The notes below the pieces were generated by a model. That model saw nothing but the letters and a program-made list of their open reading frames with translations. It was not told the origin of the DNA and searched no databases. A program made the translations under genes and the position numbers. From the NCBI RefSeq assembly GCF_001424185.1, contig NZ_LMOM01000001.1, positions 151,256 to 215,255 of the forward strand: a stretch of DNA of 64,000 nt, given 5' to 3'. Numbering within the stretch: the first letter of the stretch is position 1; each line of letters opens with the position of its first letter. Below are positions 9,401-17,774 of this stretch, in pieces. Source of the DNA: Deinococcus sp. Leaf326 (lineage in GTDB: Bacteria > Deinococcota > Deinococci > Deinococcales > Deinococcaceae).

Positions 9401-12400
9401 TCCGAGCGTTGACACTCTGGTTGGAGAGAGCGATGCGGGTCGTTTCAGCGGCCCGCAGGATGGTCAGTTTGGCGGCCTCGTTGTCGCCCACAGCGCGCAG
9501 TTGCCCCTGGAGGTCCGCGTCGAACTGGCCCTGCTTGCGGGAGGCCTCGCTCTGGGCCCGCTGGTTGAGGCCGTCGATCAGGTCTCGGTCCAGGGCCAGC
9601 AGCGCGTCGGCCAGGGCGCGCTCGGCCTTGAGGCGGCTCTGGGCGGTCTCGAAACCGATCCGCTCGATCTCTGTGCCCAGGGCTTCATTACGACTGATGA
9701 TCCAGGCGTTCAGCTCCAACTGGAGCCGGCGCTGCTCGTCGTCGTTGCCAGTCGCCTTCTCGCCCAGCACGCGGTACTTCTCGGTCTGGGCGCGGATGTC
9801 GGCCTGTGCCGTGAGCGTGGCGAGGTTCTGGCGGCTGTCCCGGACCTGCACCTCCCACTGCTGCTCGGCGCGCAGCCGGGCGGAGAGATCCTCACCCGCG
9901 AGGTCGGTGGCGAGTTGCGCCCGGCCAACCACGCCTTCGCCCTGGCCGCGTGAGACGGCGTCGATTCCGTCCTGACGCTCGTTGGCGAGGCGGATGAGTT
10001 CGGCGGTGACCTCACGGGTCTGGGTAAGGAGCTGCTGGTCGGAGGCGATAGCGTTGGCGACCTGCAGGTCGTTGCGCCGGTCGCGGGCCTGCTCGATCAG
10101 GTCGTCGCGCTGGGCTTCGAGTGCGGCGGTGTCCTGACCATGTTTCTGAGCCTCGGCGATCAGGCCGCGGTACTTCTCGCGGACCTGGAGGATCTCCTGC
10201 GCGGCCGCCACCTGGGCGAGGCGCTGCCGGGCGGCCAGGACCTCGGCGCCCATCTCCTGCTCGATGCTCAGCAGTTCCTGAGTGTCGCCCCGGGCTTGGG
10301 CCTGGGTGCGCCGGGTGTCGTAGTTGCTCACCACGGCGTCGGCGTCACCCTTCTGGAGTTCGAGACGGCCCTGTTCGAGGGTGGCGTCGCGCAGCTTGCG
10401 CCGCGCCTCGATCTCGTCGGTGAGCAGCTTGATCCGGCGGCCCTGGGTATCAGTGCTCCGCTCGGTGGCGAGTCGGTTCGCCAGTTCGGCGGCCGTCATC
10501 TCCGAGAGGGCACCCTTGAGCCCCTCGACGCCCTTGCGGTATTCGGCCGCCCGCTGGGTGGGCAGGCGAGTGTCGATGGCCTTCACGAGTGCCTGGGCAG
10601 CGGCCACCCCTATGTACCGGGCGCGGGCGGCCTCCAGTTCGGCGGCCGTCATCTGGTTCACGCGGCCCCGGACCTCGGCGATCTGCTCGCCCAGCTTGAC
10701 GGCGGCGTCCCCACGCTTGCCCAGCTCGGTGGCCTGGGCGACCAGCCCGGCGAAGCGGCCACGCTCCCCTTCCGGCAGTTTCCCGATTTCGGCGTTCAGC
10801 CCTTCGAGCGCCTGCTGGAAGTTTTGAAGGCCCCCGGCCGCGACCTTGCCCTGGGAGAGGTTCAGGCCGAAGTCCTCGTTCAGGTTCCCCAGGCGGCGGC
10901 CTAGGCTCTGGACTGTCTGTTCCTGGCGGATGGCAGCCCGCTCCTCGGCCTGCCGGGCGCGGAGTGCGGCACGAGCTTTACGCGCCTGGGCTGCAATTTC
11001 ACGGGCACGCGCGTCAGCAGCTTTCTTGTCAGATTCCAGGGCCTGGCGGTTGGCCTGGGCCTGGATACCCGCCACCTGGGCTTCCCCAGCAGCGAGGATG
11101 CGCGCTTTCTCGGCAGGGAAGTCGCGCCAAGCCTTCGCCGATTCGAGCGCGGTCCGGCGCACCTCGGCAATGTCGAGGAGGGCCTGGGCACGGATGCGCG
11201 CCGACCCTTCGGCCATCGCGTTCACGCGGGCCTGCTGCACCTGGCGCTCGGCCTGTCCCGCAGCGTCCGCCGCCCGACTCTGGAATTCATTGCGGACCTG
11301 CCCCCGCTCCTGGCCCTGGCGCGCGGTGAGTTGACGACTCAGGTCATTGCGCTGCTTCGGGTCCAGGACGTTCTCGCGGAGCTTCTCCCGCAGGAGACGG
11401 TACTTCTCGGCCACCTGATCGAGCTGACCCTGAAACTCGGTGCCTCCAAACAGCTTGAGGGGCTTGGCGAGTTCAGCGCGCATCTCGCGGATCGTCTTGG
11501 TCTGCGCCTTGAGCTGGTCGTCAGTGAGCTTGATCGCAGTCGAAACCTTGCCGGAATTGAGCTTGGCGGCCTCGGCGCGGCGGCCGTCCTCAGCGGTGAG
11601 CTGCTGGATGTTGCCGCGCACCGTAGCGAGGTCCCCCTGAAGTTTCTTGATCCGGGCCTCGTCGGGCGGACCGTACAGCCGCTCGCCGAAGGCGCTGACC
11701 CCCTTGAACTCGCCTTCCTGGGCGTCGGAGATCTGCTGCACCAGGAGGAGGTACTTCGCCTTGGCACGCGACAGTTCGGTGCCCTCGGCGTTCAGCGCAC
11801 GCACTCGCGCCATCAGGGTATCGAAGCTCTGCTGGTTGCCCTTGTCGGCCTGGTCGTAGGCCTTCGCGGTGTCGGCCATGATCTTGTTGACCGCGATGGC
11901 GAGGCCTGCGGCGGCCGTGACCGCGACGGTCAGGCCACCCAGGGCACCCCCGGCCGCGATGGTGACCCCGCGCAGGGCCGGAATCAGCCCCATGACGGCT
12001 GTCTTGATCACGCCGAAGGCTGCGGACACACCACCCGCCGTCGTCAGGCTGGTCCAGAAGGCTGTGGCGGCCACCCGAGCGGTACCGAAGGCGGCTACGG
12101 CTGCTGGCCCCAGCCCCCGGAACCCGCCGATCAGGGTGGGCAGGATGCTCCGGAGCCCGACCGCCCCACCCAGGAGAGAGACCAACCCCTGCCCAAGCGA
12201 GACGGCCTGAAGGGTGCCGATGGCGACCGCCAGGGCGATGACGTAGCCCCTGATCTCCTGCAGCACCGGGCCGCCCTCGCGAACCTCGCGGAAGAAGTCC
12301 CCGAGCCCCTTGATGGCAGGCGTGAGGTGGTTGTTCAGCAGGTCGGCCAGCGGCACGGCGAAGCTGGTCACCAGCTCGGCCCCCGCGTCACGCCAGGCGT

Positions 12401-14483
12401 TGTTCAGGCTCTTCATGGCGGGCGCGACGCCCTGCTGCATGATGTCGGCGGCCTGCTTCGTGAATTCGGTGCTGTCCTTGACCTGCTGGCCGTAGGCTTT
12501 CCAGCCGTTCCCTAGCGCCAGGACAGCGGCGGCGGCGCGGGTATCCATCGCACTGGACACGATGTTGAGGGCGTCCCCGTTGCCTTCGAGCTGGCCGGTC
12601 GCCCGGTTGACCTCGACACCCATGCCGCGCAGGCTGGTGCTCAGTTCCTTCACGAGGTCGCCGGCAGGCTTCATGTGCCCGAACTCGTCGCGGATCTTGA
12701 TGCCCAGCGAGGCCAGGGCGCGCTCGCCTTTCGGGGTCACATCCGACAGGGCCGCGAGAGCGGCGCGCAGGCCGTTGGCGCCCACGTCGGCGGCGCTCAT
12801 GCCGACATTGTCGAGCTGGACGAGCATGCCGAGCAGGTCGTACATCTCGATCTTGGCCTGCTTGCCGGTCGTGCCCACGATGCCCAGGCCGATGCTCAGG
12901 TCGTTCGTGGTGCCGGCAGCGAGGTTGCCCGCCTTCGCCAGCATGTCCGAGACCTTGCCCGCGTCCTCGACGCCCAGCCCGTACTGGCGCAGGTTCTTCA
13001 GGAGCTGCCCGGAGGCGTCGGTCAGGTTGACCTGATCCACCGACGCGAGGCGCGCGCTGGAGCCCATGAGTTTCAGCGAGTCGCTGACGCTGACGCCTGC
13101 CTTCACGATGTCCGCGCTCGCCGCCGTCAGGTCGCCCCGCGTGAACGCTCCGCCAACCGCACCCAGCTCAGTCTGGAGGTCCCGCACGCCCTGGGTCACG
13201 CCCGCGAAGTCAGTCTCACCGTTGGCCTGCAGGACGTTCATGCCCTGCTGGAGCTTGCCCAGTTCCTGAAGGCCGACCCGACCCAGGTCCGCGAAGGCGA
13301 CCGCTCCGGCAAGGAGCGCCGTGACCATGACGCCGACAGCCACGCCGACCGGCCCCGCCGCCGCCGCCACACCGCTGAGATTGCTGGTCAGCACCTGGGC
13401 CTGTGCGGCTGCGGCCCCGAGGCTGCCGCCTGCCTGGGCGGCGAACTGGGGCAGGGTCTTTAGGGCATTGAGAATGTTGTTGGAAATTCCGACCTGGGTG
13501 AACGTGCCGTTGATGGCGTTGCGCTGGCTGCCGAGCTGAGCGCTGAGCTGGTTCAGGCTTCGGAGCTGTCCGGCCGTCGTGGTGCCACGCTCGCCGACAG
13601 CGCGAATCCGAGTCTCCAATCCCTTGAGGGCTGCCTCGTAGGCACGGGTGGCCTGCTGCTGGCCGACAAAGTTGAAGCGGCCTGCCGCGCCGGTCGCGCG
13701 CTCGAACTCGGCGCGCGCCCCGGCGAGGTCGCTACGCAGCTTGACGATGCTCTGCGAATTGATGCCTGCCGTGCCGGTAGCAAGCCCCTTCATCACCCGT
13801 TCGAGGGCCTGGGCTTCCTTGCTGCCAGCGGCCAGTCCACCGGCCATGCTCTGGCCGGCCGTGCGGATGCGCTCCAGCTCGCGCAGGTAGACCTTCAGGC
13901 TAGTGGCGCCCCGGTCGTACTGGCTCTGGGCGATCTGGAGGTCGCGGGCGATCTGGGTGAGGGCCGTGTTGCCGCTCGGGCCAGGACTGCCGCCACCGCT
14001 CCCCCCGCCGTTGCCCCCGCTGCCGCCTGCACCGTTGCGCAGGGAACGCAGCTTGTTTTCCAGCGCATTCAGGTCCGCAATCTGCTTGTTCAGCAGGGTA
14101 ATGACGGCCTTCACGGCGCTGGTGTCGATGGTGAGCACGCTAGCCGAGGTGGAGCGCAGATCGGCCAGTTGCTGCTTGATTTCGTCGAGCTTGGCCTTCA
14201 TGTCCCCCTTCAGGTCGAGGGTGACTTCGCGGTTGCTTGCGACTTTGCCAAGCGCTTTGTCCACGTCGGCCTGCGACACAGGAGAGATCCCCACACGCAG
14301 TTGTGCCTTGACGTCCTGCACGGCTTTTCTCAGTTCAGCCGCGACCCCCGCGCGGTCTACCTTGGGGGTAAGCGAGATGCCGCCGAGAATGCGCTGCGCT
14401 TCACGAGCCACGTCGCGCAGCGTCCGGGTGGCCCGCCCTGCATTGGCCTCGACGTCGAATATGGCCTTACCAACTTGCGTCAT
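6405..14483 (-). CDS. Tail tape measure protein (2692 aa)
   Basis: The start ATG 14483 has GAGGAG upstream. It is a very long, Ala/Gln/Arg-rich, mostly helical protein, as tape measures are: it runs inside the tail tube and sets tail length. A region around residues 530-620 (ANGLRAALAALSDVTPKGER and following) has the look of the phage tape-measure core family. Hydrophobic segments lie near residues 370-400 and 2230-2280 and could form the membrane-crossing part during injection. A duplicated block of about 65 residues occurs near 2287-2441. At roughly 0.15 nm per residue, the rule from known siphophages, the tail would be about 400 nm. It follows the G/GT chaperone genes, the standard order. 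Confidence 0.95.
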   Translation of the reverse strand: MTQVGKAIFDVEANAGRATRTLRDVAREAQRILGGISLTPKVDRAGVAAELRKAVQDVKAQLRVGISPVSQADVDKALGKVASNREVTLDLKGDMKAKLDEIKQQLADLRSTSASVLTIDTSAVKAVITLLNKQIADLNALENKLRSLRNGAGGSGGNGGGSGGGSPGPSGNTALTQIARDLQIAQSQYDRGATSLKVYLRELERIRTAGQSMAGGLAAGSKEAQALERVMKGLATGTAGINSQSIVKLRSDLAGARAEFERATGAAGRFNFVGQQQATRAYEAALKGLETRIRAVGERGTTTAGQLRSLNQLSAQLGSQRNAINGTFTQVGISNNILNALKTLPQFAAQAGGSLGAAAAQAQVLTSNLSGVAAAAGPVGVAVGVMVTALLAGAVAFADLGRVGLQELGKLQQGMNVLQANGETDFAGVTQGVRDLQTELGAVGGAFTRGDLTAASADIVKAGVSVSDSLKLMGSSARLASVDQVNLTDASGQLLKNLRQYGLGVEDAGKVSDMLAKAGNLAAGTTNDLSIGLGIVGTTGKQAKIEMYDLLGMLVQLDNVGMSAADVGANGLRAALAALSDVTPKGERALASLGIKIRDEFGHMKPAGDLVKELSTSLRGMGVEVNRATGQLEGNGDALNIVSSAMDTRAAAAVLALGNGWKAYGQQVKDSTEFTKQAADIMQQGVAPAMKSLNNAWRDAGAELVTSFAVPLADLLNNHLTPAIKGLGDFFREVREGGPVLQEIRGYVIALAVAIGTLQAVSLGQGLVSLLGGAVGLRSILPTLIGGFRGLGPAAVAAFGTARVAATAFWTSLTTAGGVSAAFGVIKTAVMGLIPALRGVTIAAGGALGGLTVAVTAAAGLAIAVNKIMADTAKAYDQADKGNQQSFDTLMARVRALNAEGTELSRAKAKYLLLVQQISDAQEGEFKGVSAFGERLYGPPDEARIKKLQGDLATVRGNIQQLTAEDGRRAEAAKLNSGKVSTAIKLTDDQLKAQTKTIREMRAELAKPLKLFGGTEFQGQLDQVAEKYRLLREKLRENVLDPKQRNDLSRQLTARQGQERGQVRNEFQSRAADAAGQAERQVQQARVNAMAEGSARIRAQALLDIAEVRRTALESAKAWRDFPAEKARILAAGEAQVAGIQAQANRQALESDKKAADARAREIAAQARKARAALRARQAEERAAIRQEQTVQSLGRRLGNLNEDFGLNLSQGKVAAGGLQNFQQALEGLNAEIGKLPEGERGRFAGLVAQATELGKRGDAAVKLGEQIAEVRGRVNQMTAAELEAARARYIGVAAAQALVKAIDTRLPTQRAAEYRKGVEGLKGALSEMTAAELANRLATERSTDTQGRRIKLLTDEIEARRKLRDATLEQGRLELQKGDADAVVSNYDTRRTQAQARGDTQELLSIEQEMGAEVLAARQRLAQVAAAQEILQVREKYRGLIAEAQKHGQDTAALEAQRDDLIEQARDRRNDLQVANAIASDQQLLTQTREVTAELIRLANERQDGIDAVSRGQGEGVVGRAQLATDLAGEDLSARLRAEQQWEVQVRDSRQNLATLTAQADIRAQTEKYRVLGEKATGNDDEQRRLQLELNAWIISRNEALGTEIERIGFETAQSRLKAERALADALLALDRDLIDGLNQRAQSEASRKQGQFDADLQGQLRAVGDNEAAKLTILRAAETTRIALSNQSVNARMLGEQDAENRRFEDLRRQAITDGTWASRREVLEREHQARLTEIGRQGAYDKAQAVTQIQREVEDQNARTQEKSAQNAAKGITKGLSDMTLAQRQGARTALQGWLTTFQAMGVAGQAAARAIQEALDQVAEADASARQRAVDLADKLFPKDENGRYQNPEVVTRSLADRTGKIGKADTIADAESKGREAYATEITNLQQGIADAQAVLDELGKLPVDQLDARQALALRMAQQYLPIFRSQLTATQQAASDAGKAAGKAFVDGLSVDLVKAQDAAADAGLQLAEANLKLARSRGLPGTTEYNAALRAYRDYWEGRVTVLQGGLAAAQAAESTARTTLKGASTPEARAAAQTTLTAAITATSVAQSALNTATTNYVSGQQQVIESTKTSTEGVDALAEARRALAGVLGTSTFSYESELKSLKDLIEKYPEQAEALGRVRAEYERIQALRQGIANVDSLKLDFQIGFNSGKENLQKSVSNLAQGFGQITSPLQLFSAILDKINPAGMILEGMFSVLEEPIKALQEPFKIIGTLLGSVLAPLLELLAPVLQAVASLFVILYDAIAAFIKAITFGLVNIDRRDPNDSAEGRRELAGRKGDNDSAELDGQYREGLIDRKSYEEGKLALVKARIERERAAELEKAEGNAALTLEINRRFDAQWLKDRQATLDEIAAYDREIEGMNGENELSELERRRRQGLISEREYQGEKYRLKVESLNRERATELAAAEGDQRKILAINRKYDGQVLDAKLDMLEALSEAYRNIGQTLMQTITGSVKDGLMSALKAGNFGQFRTSFRKNLREAMFEAVVSAAIESAAIQGLLKPAIDALVAAFQTDDTSDDNAAIQGLLKAGAQAETVAGRIYRATKPLRDAWGITGDSGQSQSMEVTGTIDTPEVRISLDALGMLAGVIQNVIPSYQIAIAGHTPVLAAHTAALPTFSTAVDAFGLHTQAYLTSTGLFGGHVAAFGGHVTAFGGHVRYLADAVRSGGGSGSSGSGGYTPTTKR
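7160..7623 (-). repeat. Tandem duplication inside the tape measure gene
   Basis: Two diverged copies of about 65-70 codons: the first contains SAELDGQYREGLIDRKSYEE and EINRRFDAQW, the second SELERRRRQGLISEREYQGE and AINRKYDGQV. Spacing and the charged heptad-like pattern are conserved, so this is an internal duplication of a coiled-coil unit. Confidence 0.75.
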
Positions 14484-14516
14484 GGGTGGAACTCCTCTGT
14501 GTGTAAGCTGCGAAGA

Positions 14517-14987
14517 ATGACCAAGTTGAAGCCGCAGACCCAGCCCAAGGGCGGCTGCCTGTCCTATGTGCTGCTCGTGTTGGGCGCGGTGGGTGTCCTG
14601 TTCGGCCTGATGTATGGGGTCACCAGACAGCCCTCTACTCCACCGGCCGTGACGACTACAACGCCTACCCCTGAGCCCACGCCTGCACCTATGCCGGAGG
14701 CCCGTAGCCTCTCCGTTTACGCCGACGAGCTAGGAGAGACTTGGCCGTTCAAGGCCGAGTACGCCACCGTGATCTGCGACTTTGCGAAGGGCCCGGCACC
14801 GGTGACCACTGTGGGCGTGGATGGGGACGTGTACGCCTATAACGCGGCCGCAGACACGCTGGCCCCGCAGCAGGGGTGGCTGAGTCGCGCTGCCCTGGAC
14901 GCGAAGGCGCAAGCTGAAGGGTCAGAGGGATCAAGCACCGACCTGCTCTTCCTTGATGTCGCGGCCGAGCGTGTCTGCCGCCAGTAG
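14517..14987 (+). CDS. Membrane-anchored DUF2511/YebY-like protein, probable moron
   Basis: 156 residues on the strand opposite to the tail operon. ATG 14517 is preceded at 7 nt by TAAGCT, a possible -10 box, with no Shine-Dalgarno, so the mRNA may be leaderless. Residues 13-37 form one transmembrane helix (CLSYVLLVLGAVGVLFGLMY), then a Thr/Pro linker, then an external domain with LGETWPFKAEYATVICDF and VDGDVYAYN. The pattern WPF, Cys and G-x-x-YA-N resembles the DUF2511 (YebY) family. It overlaps the frameshift extension at 14931-14987 tail to tail. An independently expressed envelope protein in a late block is typical of a lysogenic-conversion gene. Confidence 0.6.
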   Translation: MTKLKPQTQPKGGCLSYVLLVLGAVGVLFGLMYGVTRQPSTPPAVTTTTPTPEPTPAPMPEARSLSVYADELGETWPFKAEYATVICDFAKGPAPVTTVGVDGDVYAYNAAADTLAPQQGWLSRAALDAKAQAEGSEGSSTDLLFLDVAAERVCRQ

Positions 14988-15470
14988 CTCGCCGTAGCCC
15001 TCGGCCACCTGCGCTACGCGGCTCAGGCTGTCCTCGATCTCGACCATCTGCACGACCCACGAGGCCCCTTCTAGGTCCCCATTTTCGATGGCCTGTTGCA
15101 GCGCCCAGCAGTGCTGCGGCTCCAGCAGTGGCCGGGGGAGATCGGCCGCACCGTAGGCGGCAGGCGGCGTGAACTCCTCGGGCCGCCACAAGGACTTAGG
15201 GTCCGGCTTTTCGCCGTCGCCCTTGCCCTTGCCCCCCAGGGAGTTGCCCACGAACGCCTGCAACTGCATCAGTGGCCAGGCCCGCTTCAGGTGGATGTCC
15301 GGGATCTCCATGTACAGCCGGGCGACCACCATGCTCAGCTCGTCGAGCAAAGTCCCCCAGGTGTACTGGGGGTAGTACTTCAGCACCTCCAGCAGCACAT
15401 CCTCGTACTGGAGGGTCTTCCCGCCCTGGCTCAGCCGCTGATGGGCAAGTTCGCGGGCGTGGGGTCGGCG
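14931..15470 (-). CDS. Tail assembly chaperone T extension (via -1 frameshift)
   Basis: 179 codons entered from gene G by a -1 shift at 15470-15476 and reading RRPHARELAHQRLSQGG, then an acidic helical domain ending KEEQVGA. No good start codon or ribosome site fits an independent gene (only an internal GTG at 15398), and the frame is protein-like back to the slip site. In lambda-type phages the G-T fusion recruits the tape measure to the tail-tube protein; here the product would be 427 residues, made as a minority of G. It lies just before the tape measure gene, the conserved position. Confidence 0.8.
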   Translation of the reverse strand, partial: RRPHARELAHQRLSQGGKTLQYEDVLLEVLKYYPQYTWGTLLDELSMVVARLYMEIPDIHLKRAWPLMQLQAFVGNSLGGKGKGDGEKPDPKSLWRPEEFTPPAAYGAADLPRPLLEPQHCWALQQAIENGDLEGASWVVQMVEIEDSLSRVAQVAEGYGELLAADTLGRDIKEEQVGA

Positions 15471-16213
15471 TTTGGGCTATCCGCCTCCGCCGGCTCCCCG
15501 GTCCGCAGGTAGGCCCGGAGCTGGGTGAGCTCATCCTTGGTCAGGTGCTCGAGCAGCCACGCACCCGTGACCGGACCGGGGTAATCCTCCGCTTCCCGGC
15601 CCGGGTCACGCTCGTTCAGCAGCTCGGCCAGGGCGTCCGTACCGGCGCGCTGGATGGTCAGCAGCTGATCGGCCATCTGCTGCCCCTTCTCGCGGCTCTG
15701 CGCGGGCGACATGTCGCCCTCCTGTAGATCTTGCAGCTCGTCTACGATGTCGGCCGAGCTGGCGACAGCGTCCGAGAGCCGAGCCTCGTCCGCGTAGCTC
15801 AGCACTGGGCCGGTGAAGAAGCGGTCGGCGATCTCCAGTTCGACCTGCCGCAGATCGAAGGTGTGCCCCGGCGCAAGCACAAGGCCGGGGCCGGTGTGGC
15901 CGGTGCGCAGATAGGCCATCAGCTCGCTCTCGGTCTGCGCGTTCACGTGCTCGGCCACCCACTCCGGGTTGAGCGGCGCCTCGGTGCGGTGGCCGAGCAG
16001 CACGGCCAGCGTTTTGGTGGTCCCTTCGATCCGCTCACGCGGGAGCTGCATGAAGTTCGCGTGCATTTTCACGTTCTCGTACACAAGATCTTCTTCGGCA
16101 GTCAGGCGGCGCGAGGTGAACTTCAAACCGCCAAGCACGAACTGGATCTGCTGGGCGGTCTTGCTTGCGAAGATCATGCGGGGCTTGGTCGGAGCAGTAG
16201 GGGGGGTGGTCAT
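15431..16213 (-). CDS. Tail assembly chaperone G
   Basis: 260 residues, ATG 16213 overlapping the previous stop as TAATG. It lies between the tail tube protein and the tape measure, where lambda gpG-type chaperones are always found. The protein is acidic and helical with a beta-like start (IQFVLGGLKFTSRRLTAEED). Its last codons contain the slippery heptamer C CCA AAC in the zero frame, 12 codons before the stop, which lets some ribosomes continue into the T frame. Longer than most G proteins, but position and frameshift signal support the call. Confidence 0.8.
   Translation of the reverse strand: MTTPPTAPTKPRMIFASKTAQQIQFVLGGLKFTSRRLTAEEDLVYENVKMHANFMQLPRERIEGTTKTLAVLLGHRTEAPLNPEWVAEHVNAQTESELMAYLRTGHTGPGLVLAPGHTFDLRQVELEIADRFFTGPVLSYADEARLSDAVASSADIVDELQDLQEGDMSPAQSREKGQQMADQLLTIQRAGTDALAELLNERDPGREAEDYPGPVTGAWLLEHLTKDELTQLRAYLRTGEPAEADSPNADPTPANLPISG
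15470..15476 (-). promoter_or_regulatory. -1 ribosomal frameshift site CCCAAAC
   Basis: On the minus strand the codons AGC CCA AAC form X XXY YYZ with X=C, Y=A, Z=C, a canonical -1 slippery heptamer. Slipping changes CCA/AAC pairing to CCC/AAA and enters the open T frame, which has no stop for 179 codons. Confidence 0.8.
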
Positions 16214-16455
16214 TAAGCATTCTCCTGTTGGGTGGAAAGGTCGTGGGGGACACCGAAAAAGGTGCCTTCAAGGGCCTTGGGCGGCAGGGTGAAGGTGCGT
16301 TGCTCGCCGTGCTCATCGGTCAGCAGCACGCGCTCGGGCGTCTCGTCCAGCACGAAAAGGAGGGCATCCTGCACAGTGCCCTCCTCGGTGACTGGCGTCT
16401 CACTGACGACCACCACGTTCGCGGTGCCCTGCCAGTGGTCACGCCAGACCGGCAT
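16213..16455 (-). CDS. Small tail protein between tube and chaperone genes
   Basis: 80 residues, ATG 16455 sharing a base with the tube-protein stop (TGATG). Begins MPVWRDHWQGTANVVVVSET; mostly beta with an acidic middle. No family recognised. The fixed place between tube and chaperone and the coupling on both sides make it a real tail-module gene. Confidence 0.6.
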   Translation of the reverse strand: MPVWRDHWQGTANVVVVSETPVTEEGTVQDALLFVLDETPERVLLTDEHGEQRTFTLPPKALEGTFFGVPHDLSTQQENA

Positions 16456-16976
16456 CAGGGCGTTTCGGCGACCGGCTCGTCGACCGGGTCGAAGCTGCCG
16501 TCCGCCTTGACCACACCGCGCTCGGGCTTGCCTTCCACGGTCACGCCGTTGGTCACCTTGATCACGCCCGTGCTGGGGGTGTCCAGCTTCCAGTTCATGA
16601 CGCTCATGACGCCCCGGTAGACGGGCTTGCCGACGCCCTTGCCGAGCGGGTAGATCCGGTAGAAGGCCTTGCCGCCGTCCTCGGTATCGTCGAAGGCCGC
16701 GTCTTCGAGCAGCTTGATGGCCTCGTCCTTCTCAGTCCAGGTCGTCTCACCGAATTCGAGGCTGCCCTTGCTGCTGCCGTCCGGCACGTCCACCGAGCCC
16801 TCGGTGCAGAAGGTGTCGATACTGACCGTGCCCTTGTCCAGGCCGACCGAGACGCTGCTGGTCAAGCAAAAGAGCTTCCAGGCGGTCGGGGTGGTCGGCT
16901 CGGTGCCGGTGCCGTAAGGGGCCACCTCGATGCGGGCGTTCTTGCCGAAACGGAATTCTGCTTTCTTGGGAGCCAT
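16455..16976 (-). CDS. Major tail tube protein
   Basis: 173 residues; ATG 16976 has GGAGG upstream, the best ribosome site of this block, as expected for an abundant protein. It is a compact beta protein with polar Lys/Glu balance (EFRFGKNARIEVAPYGTGTE; GSLEFGETTWTEKDEAIKLL; KAFYRIYPLGKGVGKPVYRG), the pattern of siphovirus tube proteins with a central helix after the FGETTW strand. It sits directly before the chaperone block and after the tail-terminator candidates. Confidence 0.8.
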   Translation of the reverse strand: MAPKKAEFRFGKNARIEVAPYGTGTEPTTPTAWKLFCLTSSVSVGLDKGTVSIDTFCTEGSVDVPDGSSKGSLEFGETTWTEKDEAIKLLEDAAFDDTEDGGKAFYRIYPLGKGVGKPVYRGVMSVMNWKLDTPSTGVIKVTNGVTVEGKPERGVVKADGSFDPVDEPVAETP

Positions 16977-16978
16977 GC

Positions 16979-17386
16979 TTATCCCTCCTGGGATGGGTTG
17001 AGTTCGGGATCTTCGGGGTCAAAGAAGAGAGCGAAGACGTACTGTTCGGGCTCCACCGGTACGGATTTGGGCGTCTCCTCGAACGGCCAGAAGTACCCGG
17101 CAATCGCGTTGATGGCGTCCTCCAGCACGTCGGGCAGGCCGTCCCAGTTCACGAGCCGGACCGGGTACGCGGTCGGCATGCCCGGGTACTTGAACGCCTC
17201 GATGCCGAGCTTCTTGGGGGTGGGGCTGACGACCACCTCCAGGCCGCGCGCGGTGGTGCCCTCGGGCGGGTTGCCCAGATACACCGCAGGGGTCTCCTCA
17301 CCATCGGGCAGCCGGTAGGTGCCGACCTCAATCTCTGCTTCGGCCAGCGCCCGTTCCACCAAGCGGCGGATGGCGAGCGCACTCAC
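16979..17386 (-). CDS. Putative tail terminator/completion protein
   Basis: 135 residues, GTG start in a GTGA overlap. N-terminal helix (IRRLVERALAEAEIEVGTY) followed by mixed alpha/beta with DGLPDVLEDAINAIAGYFWP, resembling small gpU-type terminators that cap the tail tube. It directly precedes the tube gene, the usual place. Assignment rests on order and size. Confidence 0.6.
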   Translation of the reverse strand: MSALAIRRLVERALAEAEIEVGTYRLPDGEETPAVYLGNPPEGTTARGLEVVVSPTPKKLGIEAFKYPGMPTAYPVRLVNWDGLPDVLEDAINAIAGYFWPFEETPKSVPVEPEQYVFALFFDPEDPELNPSQEG

Positions 17387-17772
17387 CGCAGCCCCGAGCG
17401 GCGAAGGAAGACCTCGGCAAAGTTGAAGTCCTGGGCGACGTAGCGCGGCAGGTTGCGCGCCGGCAGGGAGGCCGCGCGGTCCTTGAACACCGCGCCGAGG
17501 AACGTGGCGGCCGCGTGGTCGGCGGCCCAGGTCAGGCGAGCACTGGCTCCGGCCATCTCGACCGGTTGGCGGCTGTCCCGCAACGTGCCCGTGTCGACGA
17601 TGTTGCGCGGGCTACCCACCGTCTCGCCGTTCTGACGGCGGGTGGTACCTGTCCAGCCCCAGACCGGATCGTCGAAGGCTGCGTCGCAGGCCTCGGCGAA
17701 CTCCTCGGCCACGCCGCGCACCCCGCGCTCGACGAGCGGCCCCAGGTCGGCCAGCGTGACGCGCACGGCCAC
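17383..17772 (-). CDS. HK97 gp10-like head-tail/neck protein
   Basis: 129 residues. I take GTG 17772 (VAVRVTLADLGPLVERGVRG), 2 nt after the previous stop; longer in-frame versions would overlap that gene completely. Sequence GWTGTTRRQNGETVGSPRNIVDTGTLRDS, then a cluster of Ala/Asp and DRAASLPARNLPRYVAQ, fits the HK97 gp10 pattern of a helix, an S/P-R-x-(I/L)-x-D-T-G-x-L-x-x-S segment and a short C-terminal strand. This family joins head and tail. Confidence 0.7.
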   Translation of the reverse strand: MAVRVTLADLGPLVERGVRGVAEEFAEACDAAFDDPVWGWTGTTRRQNGETVGSPRNIVDTGTLRDSRQPVEMAGASARLTWAADHAAATFLGAVFKDRAASLPARNLPRYVAQDFNFAEVFLRRSGLR

Positions 17773-17774
17773 GA

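Noticed and set aside
14931..15398. Independent gene with GTG start at 15398 for the T part
   Set aside because: No ribosome site at the GTG, and the frame is protein-like back to the CCCAAAC heptamer. It is treated as a frameshift extension.
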